Source: Obesumbacterium proteus
GTDB lineage: Bacteria > Pseudomonadota > Gammaproteobacteria > Enterobacterales > Enterobacteriaceae
Direction of reading: 5' to 3'
Assembly: GCF_001586165.1 (NCBI RefSeq)
Contig: NZ_CP014608.1
Span: 186,001 to 250,000 of the forward strand
Length of the DNA: 64,000 nt
The notes below the pieces were generated by a model. That model ran no database searches, was not told the origin of the DNA, and saw only the letters and a program-made list of their open reading frames with translations. Positions 15,900-25,252 of the stretch are shown piece by piece. Position numbers and translations under genes: made by a program. How positions within the stretch are numbered: the first letter of the stretch is position 1; every line of letters begins with the position of its first letter.

Positions 15900-18345
15900 A
15901 CACGGTCAGCTTCACTGAATCAAACACACGTGGCATGTCGGCAGTGAGAGCAATCCCACGGAAACCGGCCTTACTGTCACGACGAAGCTTGGTGAAACCA
16001 CGTTCAGCCATCTTTTTGTTAAAGACACGCTGGGTCATACGCCATTCATTGCCCTCGCAGGCAAAAGTCTGGAATGCCTGGTAAAGTTCCGTCGCCGGAG
16101 TATATGCGTCAGGCTGGAGGATACAGCCGCTCAGGAACTCACCCAGCAGGTCGCTCTCTTCGCGGTAATCGTCGTTAGCCTTGACTACTGCGGCCGGGAG
16201 GGAGCGCTTGAGGCCGTGCTCCTGCCACTCTGCGACCCCCTCCAGCGCCCAGTTAAGGATGCCGGGGAGTTCAGCCAGCAGACGAGCCGGAAGCGTCGGG
16301 TCCGCCTGTTCCGCCGAGAACTGAGCCGCGAAAGGGATGAGGCACATACGACGCCACATTCCGTGTGACATATCGTGGATGACGGGCTTATGGTTGCCGA
16401 TAATCACCAGCGAGAACTGAGCGGTGAACTCAATTTCATGCTTTCCATACACCTGACGGGCAACAAGCGTATCGCCCCCGGTCATCGACTTAATGAGCAT
16501 GTCATCGAAGCGACCACCTTCGGGTAATTCATTGGCAACGACCAGGCGTTTACCGGGCAATTTGGCGAGAGATGCGTTCGGACCGCCGACACTGCGGTTA
16601 GCCATCAGCACATCACTGTTAATCTGCGTCGCGTAGGTGCCCATCAGGGTCTGAATGACCTGGATAAACGTCGATTTACCGTTGCTACCATGACCGTAGA
16701 AGAAAAACAGAAGCTGTTCATCGGTCCGGCCCGTTAGCATATAGCCCACGAGGCGCTTCAGAAAGGCAGCCAGTTCTGCATCCCCGCAGGTGATCTCCGC
16801 TATGAACCGCTCCCACGCCGGACAGACCGCTCTCGGGTCGTACTCCACCGGGCAGACACTGGTAATCAGGTCCTGACGGCGATTTTCACGGTAGCGCTGC
16901 GTCTTAAGTTCAATCACTCCGTTTTTGACGCGAACAAGCATCGGGTCAGCATCCAGTTCCACCGTGCGAACCTCAACCTTCGGCTTTAGTAGCTCAATCA
17001 TCGCCTTCATCAGAGACAGATTGTGCAGGCGATTAGCATAGGCAACCTGGTCGGCTCCTCGTTTACGGATATTCTCGTCGTCCGAAGCGAGCATTGCCTG
17101 GCCTTCAGCAAGCACAGCATTCGCAGTCTGTTTGGCATATTCCAGAATCTGCACCCCGGCAGGAACCCAGCAGTGATCCAGCCAATGGATAAACGTATCG
17201 GTTTCCCGGATATACCGCAGGCCGGGTCCGTAGAGACGGGCCATCCGGTTGGCATTCCCGGTATCATTGAAGCTTTCGGACCCGCAGGCCCCGGCAGCCA
17301 GAGGAGCGATGACCTCAAACTTCGGCGTGAAAGTTGCCAAAAGACTCATAAAGTCGCCACCGCCACGGAGGTAACTGTCGATATCACCGCCCCGCACTGG
17401 AACGATAATGTGTTGAGCATCGAATTTCTGGCGATAGCGGTCACCGGCATCGTCATGGTCGAAGAAGGTGATCACTTCACGGCCCAGCGATTCGATAAAC
17501 TCCACCTGCTCGCGGCTGACAGAGCCAATAGAAGCCAGTACCGGACCGTCATAGACTTCCATTAACGCCAGACGGTCATTCTCTCCCTCGACCAGGGCGA
17601 TGGCTCCAGGGCGCTCCAGTGATTCCAGTCCGTACCAGAATGCACCGGGTAACCAGTAACGTTTAGGCTGCTGGAACTTAAAATTACCAGCGGGATCTTT
17701 GAAGGTGAAACGGGCAATTTTTCCATCAACGAAATGCGGGTAGGCATACACCCCGGCAGGTGCGAAATCTACCAGGCGACTATTCTGGAGGCGGACCATA
17801 CCTGTCTCCAGAATTTCCTCATCGCTGAAACGCTCACGTAGCGCCGCTACAAGCCCGCCATCAGCATATCCGACCTTAGTCGCCATCAACGTTTTAACGT
17901 TATGACCCCGCGTTACCGTCTGATATACGAGTGCATCCATCTTACCGAGCAGATTTCGGTGGTAATACTCAGCGGTTGCCGCGTTGATTTCTGTCAGCCG
18001 CTCCAGATTACGGGTATCCGGCTCTGGTTCTGCCGGGACGACCTCCACCGATGTGTACGGTTCGAACTCCATTTTTGTGATAGCACTGGCGGCCTCGACT
18101 GGCGATGAGAGGTCGCAAAGCTTCATCACCAGGTCGATTACACTTGAATGATCGCCGCAGGAATAACAATGAGCCTGATTTGTGTCAGTGTGCAGGCGGA
18201 AACAACCCTTATGACCACAGAGCGGGCAGCTCTCATCTTCAGGTTCGACACAGTCAGTGCCGCAGGGTTTGGTGCCAAGACCAGTAACGTTAGTGTAAAC
18301 GTCTGCGATGGGGAGAGCGTTAAGCTCAGTGAAATTGTACTGCAT
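15898..18345 (-). CDS. P4-alpha-type primase/helicase
   Basis: An 815-residue replication protein. An N-terminal CHC2-like zinc ribbon (CPLCGHKGCF, then HCYSCG) lies at about residues 40-70. A Toprim segment (IALVEGENDRLALMEVYDG) and a D5/SF3 helicase with Walker A FFYGHGSNGKST and Walker B-like VVANELPEG follow, with a C-terminal DNA-binding part. It primes, unwinds and recognises the origin in P4-like elements. The start ATG 18345 (MQYNFTELNALP) is chosen over an upstream reading lacking homology. Iterons on both sides fit the P4 ori/crr plan. Confidence 0.92.
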   Translation of the reverse strand: MQYNFTELNALPIADVYTNVTGLGTKPCGTDCVEPEDESCPLCGHKGCFRLHTDTNQAHCYSCGDHSSVIDLVMKLCDLSSPVEAASAITKMEFEPYTSVEVVPAEPEPDTRNLERLTEINAATAEYYHRNLLGKMDALVYQTVTRGHNVKTLMATKVGYADGGLVAALRERFSDEEILETGMVRLQNSRLVDFAPAGVYAYPHFVDGKIARFTFKDPAGNFKFQQPKRYWLPGAFWYGLESLERPGAIALVEGENDRLALMEVYDGPVLASIGSVSREQVEFIESLGREVITFFDHDDAGDRYRQKFDAQHIIVPVRGGDIDSYLRGGGDFMSLLATFTPKFEVIAPLAAGACGSESFNDTGNANRMARLYGPGLRYIRETDTFIHWLDHCWVPAGVQILEYAKQTANAVLAEGQAMLASDDENIRKRGADQVAYANRLHNLSLMKAMIELLKPKVEVRTVELDADPMLVRVKNGVIELKTQRYRENRRQDLITSVCPVEYDPRAVCPAWERFIAEITCGDAELAAFLKRLVGYMLTGRTDEQLLFFFYGHGSNGKSTFIQVIQTLMGTYATQINSDVLMANRSVGGPNASLAKLPGKRLVVANELPEGGRFDDMLIKSMTGGDTLVARQVYGKHEIEFTAQFSLVIIGNHKPVIHDMSHGMWRRMCLIPFAAQFSAEQADPTLPARLLAELPGILNWALEGVAEWQEHGLKRSLPAAVVKANDDYREESDLLGEFLSGCILQPDAYTPATELYQAFQTFACEGNEWRMTQRVFNKKMAERGFTKLRRDSKAGFRGIALTADMPRVFDSVKLTV

Positions 18346-18858
18346 GGTTAATGCCAAGCTGTATATCGGACACAGCCAGTCCAGTTGCGTACCCGGCCAC
18401 TGTGTGACCATCCAATGGGACCGCGAGAAAGAGACTACCCTGGTGAAATACCGCTTGTAAAGAGCAGCCGGGACAGGGGATATGATGGATTCGTCGATTT
18501 GGTTGTTACTTGCAGCAAATCGAGGAGTGTAAAGAATTGTAGGCTAAATCAAGCCGTGCCGATTTCTGTCGGAAGCCGCTTCGCCGCTTTCCCCATTACA
18601 CCAATAAAAGTAGCAAGCAGACCCCAGCGAGTGCCGATTATCAGGCATATTAGTAAAACTTTTCTACGAGATCTCTCATGTAGACTTTATGAAAAAGACT
18701 TAAGAATCGGCACTGGAGGTCCTCCGTTTCCTCATTATCAGCGTCCCGCCAGTGAAATCGCCCACAGCAGCACCCAACAGAAATCGGCACTAATCGGCAT
18801 TCAACGATCCACAGCCCCCCCGGTACAAGAAACGTGCATACAACCACAGGAGAAAACT
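18346..18858. repeat. Gene-free stretch with iteron cluster B (AATCGGCACT), candidate origin
   Basis: No gene is seen in this 513-bp gap between the divergent primase and radC-like genes. It holds AATCGGCACT at 18705-18714 and 18782-18791, its complement at 18630-18639, and near copies at 18555-18564 and 18792-18801. The last two plus-strand copies are 10 bp apart, one helical turn. Beside the initiator gene this is the best candidate for the island's replication origin. Confidence 0.6.
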
Positions 18859-19290
18859 ATGCACGACATCATCAATGAAGCCCGAGAACTGTTAACTCAA
18901 CGGCTGTACCGTAACGAATCGCTGGGTTCACCGCGTGAAACCGAAAGCTATCTCGCCCTACAGCTTGGCGATCGTGAGCAGGAGGTCTTCGCCGTCATCT
19001 TTCTCGATTCCCAAAATCAGGTTCTTCAGTATAAGGAAATGTTCTACGGAAGCATCGCGTCCACAAGCGTCTACCCCCGCGAGATAGCCCGCTTAGCGCT
19101 TCGCCTGAATGCCGCTGCGGTCATCTGCTCCCATAACCACCCATCAGGCCATCCCGAGCCGTCAGAGGCCGACAGGAACATCACCGGGCGTATAAGGGAA
19201 GCGATGGAACTGATTGAGGTCCGGGTACTGGATCACATCGTCGTCGGTGGCGGCCAGACCGTATCGTTCGCAGAGAGGGGCTGGCTATGA
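18859..19290 (+). CDS. RadC-like JAB-domain protein (YeeS/YkfG type)
   Basis: A 143-residue RadC/DUF2466 protein consisting of the JAB/MPN domain only. The metal-binding motif is SHNHPSGHPEPSEAD (HxH followed by D ten residues on). Start ATG 18859 has AGGAG 6 nt upstream. Short RadC-like proteins are standard cargo of P4-like islands; they are not the chromosomal DNA-repair RadC and their biochemical function is unsettled. The gene overlaps the next ORF by ATGA. Confidence 0.9.
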   Translation: MHDIINEARELLTQRLYRNESLGSPRETESYLALQLGDREQEVFAVIFLDSQNQVLQYKEMFYGSIASTSVYPREIARLALRLNAAAVICSHNHPSGHPEPSEADRNITGRIREAMELIEVRVLDHIVVGGGQTVSFAERGWL

Positions 19291-19484
19291 ACTGCATACT
19301 GCCGTTACAGCGTGGTTTCATCGGGATACTGGAGAAGCACCGTAAGCCGGGCGAGTGCATCCTCAACTTCCGCTCACCGGATTATTCGCCAGAAGGTGGT
19401 TACCGCCCGGTTGAAATCCGCCTGGTCGGTGACACTGGCAGCGAAACTTCACAGCTTACTATCGGGCAGGCGTCTACGAGGTGA
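19287..19484 (+). CDS. Short DUF2787-like protein, possibly truncated
   Basis: A 65-residue protein coupled to the RadC-like gene by a 4-bp overlap. The stretch NFRSPDYSPEGGYRPVEIRL resembles the conserved core of DUF2787 proteins found on the same class of islands. Family members usually continue much further, whereas here a different tail (VGDTGSETSQLTIGQ) ends the protein, so truncation or frameshift is possible. Function unknown. Confidence 0.55.
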   Translation: MNCILPLQRGFIGILEKHRKPGECILNFRSPDYSPEGGYRPVEIRLVGDTGSETSQLTIGQASTR

Positions 19485-19488
19485 AACC

Positions 19489-19605
19489 ATGAACTGGAAA
19501 TCGTTACTCGTTGAAGCTCTGATTATGGCAATCACGACCTTTGCCACCGTGTTCTTCCGGGGAATGGCATCCCGCTATGCCTCCGACGAAGATATCTACT
19601 GTTAA
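19489..19605 (+). CDS. 38-residue single-pass membrane protein
   Basis: A very short ORF starting 4 bp after the previous stop, with GAGGTG 5 nt before its ATG. One hydrophobic segment (LLVEALIMAITTFATVFF, about residues 6-23) is flanked by MNWKS and by RGMASRYASDEDIYC. Coupling and SD support translation. Function not recognised; small inner-membrane peptides on such islands can be toxins or modulators, but nothing here shows this. Confidence 0.5.
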   Translation: MNWKSLLVEALIMAITTFATVFFRGMASRYASDEDIYC

Positions 19606-19731
19606 CCCCACACAAATAGCCCATGCCCGTGCGACAAACGGAGAACCCCCGGCAATGCTTGTCACACGGGTTTGTTTTCGGGATTTGATACGTTTCTCTT
19701 ACAGGGTCTTTGAGCCTATCAGGAGGCCATC

Positions 19732-20271
19732 ATGGCAATCATCGGGTATGCCCGTGTTTCGACTACGGGACAGTCGCTGGAGCAGCAACTGACGGCACTG
19801 ACAGAGTGCGAAAAAGTTTTTCAGGAAAAAATCAGCGGCAGTAAAACGGACAGGCCACAGCTACAGGCAATGCTTGAGTTCGCCCGCTCCGGGGACGTCC
19901 TGAAAGTAACCAAGCTGGATCGACTTGCCCGGAATACCCGGCACTTGCTGGAAATCACAGATCTGCTTCATTCAAAAGGGGTAACGTTACAGATACAGAA
20001 CCTTGGCATCGACACGGCCACCCCGACTGGCAAGCTGATGCTGACCATGATAGGGGCCATCGCCACGTTCGAGCGGGAGATCATGCTTGAGCGTCAGGCC
20101 GAGGGAATTGCCCTGGCGAAGGCTAAAGGTGTCTATAAAGGCCGCAAGCCAACCGCCATGGAAAAACGAGACGAGGTGCTGTACCTTCTCTCGCAAGGCA
20201 TTGCCAAAGCGACTGTCGCGAAGCGGCTAGGGATTAGCGTGTCGAGTGTTCATCGTATTGCAGCCAGTTGA
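19732..20271 (+). CDS. Serine recombinase (resolvase/invertase family)
   Basis: A 179-residue small serine recombinase. It begins MAIIGYARVS with catalytic S10, has the SGSKTDRPQLQ and KLDRLARNTRHL motifs of the catalytic domain, an E-helix region (GKLMLTMIGAIATFEREIMLERQ) and a C-terminal helix-turn-helix (GIAKATVAKRLGISVSSVHRI). SD CAGGAGG precedes the ATG. It could resolve dimers of the excised island or invert a segment; no inverted recombination sites were found by eye. Followed by a terminator. Confidence 0.92.
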   Translation: MAIIGYARVSTTGQSLEQQLTALTECEKVFQEKISGSKTDRPQLQAMLEFARSGDVLKVTKLDRLARNTRHLLEITDLLHSKGVTLQIQNLGIDTATPTGKLMLTMIGAIATFEREIMLERQAEGIALAKAKGVYKGRKPTAMEKRDEVLYLLSQGIAKATVAKRLGISVSSVHRIAAS

Positions 20272-20277
20272 AAGCCC

Positions 20278-20302
20278 AAAAGGAGAGTCATTCTCCTTTT
20301 TT
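20278..20302 (+). terminator. Terminator of the serine recombinase gene
   Basis: A 9-bp stem AAAAGGAGA / TCTCCTTTT with 5-nt loop and a T run, starting 7 bp after the recombinase stop. Confidence 0.85.
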
Positions 20303-20673
20303 GCCAGCCGCTTTCCCACTGTAGTGCCAATCTGCCAGTCAGGGATAAACGTTGTAACCGTACAAACGTCCCAAGTGACATGCCTGTAGAAATCTATAGC
20401 CTCCCTATATAATATTTATTTAAAAAAGCCATTCGTAATATATATGGTAAGACTACCTCTATAGATGTCTTAGGATGGCGTTTGAAAGGTTACAACGTTT
20501 GAATGACCTGGAAGCCTCACCACGTAAGGGTTTCGTTGTAACTTTTCCTGTAACCTTTGGCTAAAATTTCCGTATTCCTCCTCCGTGACGTGCTCGTTTC
20601 AGTGCATTTCAGTTTGTCAAAGCAACCTTTCGTGTTAAGGGAGGGAATCCACGGCTCCCCCCCCTGCCATACA
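20303..20673. other. Gene-free, AT-rich spacer between the recombinase and hsdR
   Basis: No supported gene. The word GTTACAACG and its complement CGTTGTAAC recur (about 20349, 20487 and 20532), giving a loose inverted repeat. An 8-C run at 20657-20664 lies just beyond the hsdR stop and does not affect any reading frame that I can see. Confidence 0.5.
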
Positions 20674-23600
20674 CTATAAATGTTCACCCAGTCCCTTGAG
20701 CAGTATGTCCAGCAACAGGCTCTGGATACGGTTAGCCGCGTCCGGTCGGGAAAGGTAATCCAGCGACATGCCGTTCTGCGTATCCATCCGCTCAATCACA
20801 GCAGCATCGACCGCTTTCGGGAAATCACCTAACATAATGGCATCACGGGAATTGTTGCGTACCTGCTCCATTAACGGCTGGTTCTCAGCAATTTTACTCG
20901 CCATACCCTGCAACCAGTCGAGTTTGTCACCATCGGTCACTTCTGTACCGAACAAATCGTTAAGCTGTTCCAGAATATGCGAGAGGAAGTCTTTCTTTTC
21001 CTCACGGGCTTTAGCACTACCCACTGCCGATACACCTTCCAGACCATAACCCTGAGCATCTTCTTTCAGTTTCAGGTCCTGGGTGCGTTTAGCCCTGAGG
21101 CTGTAATGACTCAGGATCACCGCTGAAAGGTCTATTTCGTCTTCTTCCAGTACTTCCTGACGAAGCATCGGTAGCAGGTGGCGGGCGAAGACACAGAGGC
21201 GTTCCAGGTCCTGGTCATCAAATGACGTGATCTGAGACACAAACTCGTAGAAGCGGATGTAGCTGTTCAGGTCCTTCTTGAACAAATCGAGTTCCGCTCT
21301 GGCTTCTGCGGCTTCGGTTACGCGTCGTTCAGCATTCACCTTATCTGTCTTTGAACCACCTTCCAGCTCAATATCTTTGAGCATCCGGCGGGATTCGCGT
21401 ATCGCTTCACTGGCGAGCTTGTAGCGTTTACTGAACCGATCCACGGCGGGTTTAATGTACCCAGGTAAAGATTCCCCGCCACGCTTGGGATCGAAGTAGG
21501 CATCAGTGAATGACTCGACCTCACTCCAGGTAAAAATGCCCGTCCCTTTGAGTTTATGGAACAGGTCATATACCAGATTGGGGTCTGACACGGTTTCAAG
21601 TTTCGCCGTCTCGTAGTACTTCTGAAACTCTTCCAGTACATCCTGAGGGTCATTCACAAAATCCAGGACAAAAGTACTGTCCTTACCCGGAGAAGTGCGG
21701 TTCAGTCGGGAAAGCGTCTGAATACAGTCAACGCCAGTCAGCTTCTTATCGACATACATGGCACAGAGTTTCGGCTGGTCAAATCCCGTCTGAAACTTGT
21801 TCGCCACCAGCATGACCTGATAGTCCTGGGTATCGAATGCTTTCCGCATGTCCCGACCATTGAGATCAGGGTTCATGTTTCGCTCGTTAAAGGTCTGCCC
21901 CTCCTCTTCAATCTCACCGGAGAAGGCCACCATAGCCTGTATGGCCCCGTAACCTTGTTCTTTGACGTACTTGTCGAAGGCCAGTTTGTAACGAACGGCC
22001 TCAAGGCGGCTGCTGGTGACAACCATCGCTTTGGCCTGACCGGCCAGTAGACTCATCACATTAGAACGGAAATGCTCAACGATGATCGCGACTTTTTGCC
22101 CAATGTTGTGCGGATGCAGGCGTACCCACTTAGACAAACGGGTGCGAGCTTTTTTGGAGTCTACTTCACTGTCCGTCTCTGACTGCATGGCGAGCTTATA
22201 GGCCAGAGAATAGTTGGTGTAGTTTTTCAGTACATCGAGAATGAAACCTTCTTCGATAGCCTGCCGCATGGAATACACATGGAAAGGTTTCGGCTTGTTC
22301 TCCTGACTCAGTGGCATATCCAGCTTATCAGGACGACCAAACAGTTCCAGCGTCTTAGCCTTGGGGGTTGCAGTAAAGGCAAAATAACTGATGTTTGTAC
22401 TGCCACCACGAGCCGCCAACGTCAGGTTCATCATGTCCTCTGCTGACATTTCCTCTTCCACCTGCTCAGCCATCAGTACTTCACGTAGCTGTCTTGCAGT
22501 ACTGCCACTTTGACTGGAGTGAGCTTCATCGGCAACGACTGCAAAGCGTGAGCTCTTGAGGGTGGTGGATTCCTGAATGGCTTTCAGTACATGCGGGAAG
22601 GTCTGGATGGTAACGATGATGATGGGGGTGCCTTTCGCCAGTGCTTCGGTCAGTTGTGATGACTTACTGCCATCCCCTTCATCACGGTTAATACGGCTCA
22701 CTACACCTGAGGCATGGTCGAACTGACCAATCGTTTCCTGGAGTTGGCTATCCAGTACCGTACGGTCTGTCACCACGATAACCGAATCAAACAGTTTATC
22801 TCCGCCCTCACTGAGTGATGCAAGCTGATGGGTCAGCCAGGCAATCGAGTTAGATTTACCTGAACCCGCTGAATGCTGGATAAGGTACTTCTGCCCCGGA
22901 CCTTCCATCTGGACAGTTCTGAGAAGTTTCTGCACCACTGCCCACTGATGGTAGCGAGGGAATATCATCGTCTCTTTCTTTTTCTGCTTACCGAGTGGGT
23001 CTTCTTCGATTTTGACTTCAAGGTGCAGATAACGGGCTAGGACTCGCAGGAAGTTATCCGGTTGCAGGATCTCTTTCCACAGGTACTCACTGCCATAACC
23101 CACTTCCGGCTGATCATTACCTGCCCCACCTTCTGAGGTTCCTTTATTGAAGGGGAGGAAGAAGGTTGATTCACCTGCGAGTTTAGTGGTCATTGCCACT
23201 TCGAACTGATTCACTGCGAAATGAACCAGAGCTCCCCGACGGAAACTGAGCAGGGGTTCGATTTTACCCAGTGTCTTAAGCTGGCGATCGAACCGGTACT
23301 GTTTCTTGGCATTTTCCAGAGACTGCTTAAAGCAGGACTTCAGCTCCAGTGTTGCAACCGGGATACCGTTAAGGAACAGCGTAAGATCGATTCGCCCGTC
23401 ATAACCATGAGGGCTGTAAATCAACTCTGGAACCACACGCAGGCGGTTGGCCTGATAACGCTTCAGTAGCTCTGGATTAAGGTCATTGTCAGGTTTAAAG
23501 CTCGCGACTTTCAGGCGATGCCCGCGATCCTCGATTTGGTTACGCAGCAGCCACAGTGTACCGCCTTCGGAGCGTACAAGCTGGCGTACTGCGGCATCTA

Positions 23601-23808
23601 ACAGGTGACGTTCAGGATTTTCACCGTACGTTTTACAGTACTTTTTCCACCCATCAGGCTGGCTCTCCTGGATAAAACCAATCAGATCTTCTGGGTAAAG
23701 GGCTCGTTCTTTATCGTAGTGAGCTGAATCACCGATTAACCATCCAGTACTGGCAAGTTCAGCGATGATATGATCCTGAAAGGCTCGTTCGCGGGCTTTG
23801 TTATCCAT
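20674..23808 (-). CDS. hsdR: Type I restriction enzyme R subunit (HsdR)
   Basis: A 1044-residue HsdR. The N-terminal nuclease domain contains the PD-ExK signature DLTLFLNGIPVATLELKS (about residues 147-164). The SF2 translocase has Walker A HSAGSGKSNS, VVVADEAHSSQSG as the DEAH box, and later LVANKFQTGFDQP and RLNRTSPGKD motifs. The C-terminal helical region binds the methylase core. It translocates and cuts DNA lacking the cognate methylation. Last gene of the hsdM-hsdS-hsdR unit, 88 bp after hsdS. No disruption seen. Confidence 0.96.
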   Translation of the reverse strand: MDNKARERAFQDHIIAELASTGWLIGDSAHYDKERALYPEDLIGFIQESQPDGWKKYCKTYGENPERHLLDAAVRQLVRSEGGTLWLLRNQIEDRGHRLKVASFKPDNDLNPELLKRYQANRLRVVPELIYSPHGYDGRIDLTLFLNGIPVATLELKSCFKQSLENAKKQYRFDRQLKTLGKIEPLLSFRRGALVHFAVNQFEVAMTTKLAGESTFFLPFNKGTSEGGAGNDQPEVGYGSEYLWKEILQPDNFLRVLARYLHLEVKIEEDPLGKQKKKETMIFPRYHQWAVVQKLLRTVQMEGPGQKYLIQHSAGSGKSNSIAWLTHQLASLSEGGDKLFDSVIVVTDRTVLDSQLQETIGQFDHASGVVSRINRDEGDGSKSSQLTEALAKGTPIIIVTIQTFPHVLKAIQESTTLKSSRFAVVADEAHSSQSGSTARQLREVLMAEQVEEEMSAEDMMNLTLAARGGSTNISYFAFTATPKAKTLELFGRPDKLDMPLSQENKPKPFHVYSMRQAIEEGFILDVLKNYTNYSLAYKLAMQSETDSEVDSKKARTRLSKWVRLHPHNIGQKVAIIVEHFRSNVMSLLAGQAKAMVVTSSRLEAVRYKLAFDKYVKEQGYGAIQAMVAFSGEIEEEGQTFNERNMNPDLNGRDMRKAFDTQDYQVMLVANKFQTGFDQPKLCAMYVDKKLTGVDCIQTLSRLNRTSPGKDSTFVLDFVNDPQDVLEEFQKYYETAKLETVSDPNLVYDLFHKLKGTGIFTWSEVESFTDAYFDPKRGGESLPGYIKPAVDRFSKRYKLASEAIRESRRMLKDIELEGGSKTDKVNAERRVTEAAEARAELDLFKKDLNSYIRFYEFVSQITSFDDQDLERLCVFARHLLPMLRQEVLEEDEIDLSAVILSHYSLRAKRTQDLKLKEDAQGYGLEGVSAVGSAKAREEKKDFLSHILEQLNDLFGTEVTDGDKLDWLQGMASKIAENQPLMEQVRNNSRDAIMLGDFPKAVDAAVIERMDTQNGMSLDYLSRPDAANRIQSLLLDILLKGLGEHL

Positions 23809-23896
23809 TAATCATCCCATCAATAGCGATAGCTGCAACAAAATGGCAGTACTGCATGGCTGCTGCTAACCTTGCACGGTAATCTGCTTATCCCAC

Positions 23897-25252
23897 TCAT
23901 GCTGCTGCCTCCTGAGTCGGTGCAGTCCAGCCTCGTAGATCAATCTTTCCTGTTACAGCTGCGGAAATCAGGGCAGTACGGCGTTCTTGAATAAGACTAA
24001 TCGTTTCTGAGGCTTTATCTATTAAGAGAGAATAACGCTGCTTAATATCAGTCAATAAAACATCAATCTCAATCTGTTCATTCCCTGGGGGAACAACCAC
24101 TGGAATATTATACACCTGTTCCACTCTCAGATGAGTTACCGTGCTGCCTGCTGCTTCACTAGATATGTATCGGCCAAGGCAATCTGATGTTAAGTAATCA
24201 AACAAAAATGTTGAATATTGCGATTCAAAAGGAATGAAATTCATCATGCGTTGCCCCATGCATAGTTTTACATTATTAGGGACTATACATACCTCTCCAG
24301 CCGGGGCCTCTCGCGTGAAAAGTATAGAGCCAACGGGGGGAACACCACGTTCTGTCCAAATTTTGAAATTAACCTCGTTAGTGTATAGAGCCCCATCAAA
24401 ACTCAAAACTTGGTTTTTCACATTAGTTGTCCGCACTACAAAATACGCCCCATCATCGAAATATTCTGGTGTTCGGTTCTTACAGTCGATAATCTTTGAA
24501 GTGTGTTTAAGTTTCTTGACCACCCAATGCTCCGGCACCTCACCCAGCCACTCTACGCCGGAATCTTTCATCGGTGCATCAGGGTTCAGACCTTTGGTGA
24601 CAGCGTGGGAAATCACCGCCTGCCGCTTCTCTTTGAGTAGTTCAATCAGTCGCTGATGCTGGGCAATCAGCTTGTCGATACGGGCGGTTTCATAGTCGAG
24701 GAAGGCGGCGATAGTGCGTTGTTCCAGTGGCGAGGGAACCGGGAAAACCATATCGTTAAACTCGTCAGTAGCAAGACGCCATCTCCCTAGATGAGAAGCT
24801 CCCTGCCCCATATGGAAGAATATTTTAAGTTGATACCCCATCTGAAACAGATAAAGAAAGTATCTTGGCGAATAGAGCTTCTGATTTATCGTGAAAACTC
24901 TGTAGTCTGGACTCGTTACGCCATTGAATGCCGAAATGTCTACATAACCAGTTAATAAGTCCATATGATTCATAGCAAAATCACCGGGCATTACACGCTG
25001 GTACTTTGAGTAATCCATCGAAAGCTGCCCATCCCCACTTTCAATGTCCTTAACTACTATTCCACGCTGTGTCACAGATAAAATATCAAAACCTAACTGG
25101 CCCGCAATCCGTTTTCGAATTGTGAACGTATGCTTCACTCGTTTGAGAGACCAGGTAGAGGGAATATCCCCTATCCACGCTGTTTTTGAATTACTGTACT
25201 CAGGATACGGCTGGTATTTCTCCAGTACTGTCACTTGTTCCATAGTGCTCAC
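23897..25252 (-). CDS. hsdS: Type I restriction specificity subunit (HsdS)
   Basis: A 451-residue HsdS with two target-recognition domains. TRD1 is at about residues 25-180 and TRD2 at about 225-390. Each is followed by a conserved coiled spacer (ERTIAAFLDYETARIDKLIA, then KEKRQAVISHAVTKGLNP; and SLIQERRTALISAAVTGKID at the end). It sets the bipartite DNA sequence recognised by both methylase and nuclease. Its ATG overlaps the hsdM stop by 4 bp. The recognition sequence cannot be read from the protein. Confidence 0.95.
   Translation of the reverse strand: MSTMEQVTVLEKYQPYPEYSNSKTAWIGDIPSTWSLKRVKHTFTIRKRIAGQLGFDILSVTQRGIVVKDIESGDGQLSMDYSKYQRVMPGDFAMNHMDLLTGYVDISAFNGVTSPDYRVFTINQKLYSPRYFLYLFQMGYQLKIFFHMGQGASHLGRWRLATDEFNDMVFPVPSPLEQRTIAAFLDYETARIDKLIAQHQRLIELLKEKRQAVISHAVTKGLNPDAPMKDSGVEWLGEVPEHWVVKKLKHTSKIIDCKNRTPEYFDDGAYFVVRTTNVKNQVLSFDGALYTNEVNFKIWTERGVPPVGSILFTREAPAGEVCIVPNNVKLCMGQRMMNFIPFESQYSTFLFDYLTSDCLGRYISSEAAGSTVTHLRVEQVYNIPVVVPPGNEQIEIDVLLTDIKQRYSLLIDKASETISLIQERRTALISAAVTGKIDLRGWTAPTQEAAA

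Noticed and set aside
18385..18858. Long N-terminal extension of the RadC-like frame
   Set aside because: It reads through the iteron region with low coding quality; ATG 18859 has a good SD and matches the usual length of short RadC-like proteins.
20657..20664. C8/G8 tract as a phase-variation switch of hsdR
   Set aside because: It lies beyond the hsdR stop codon and no frame crossing it is supported.
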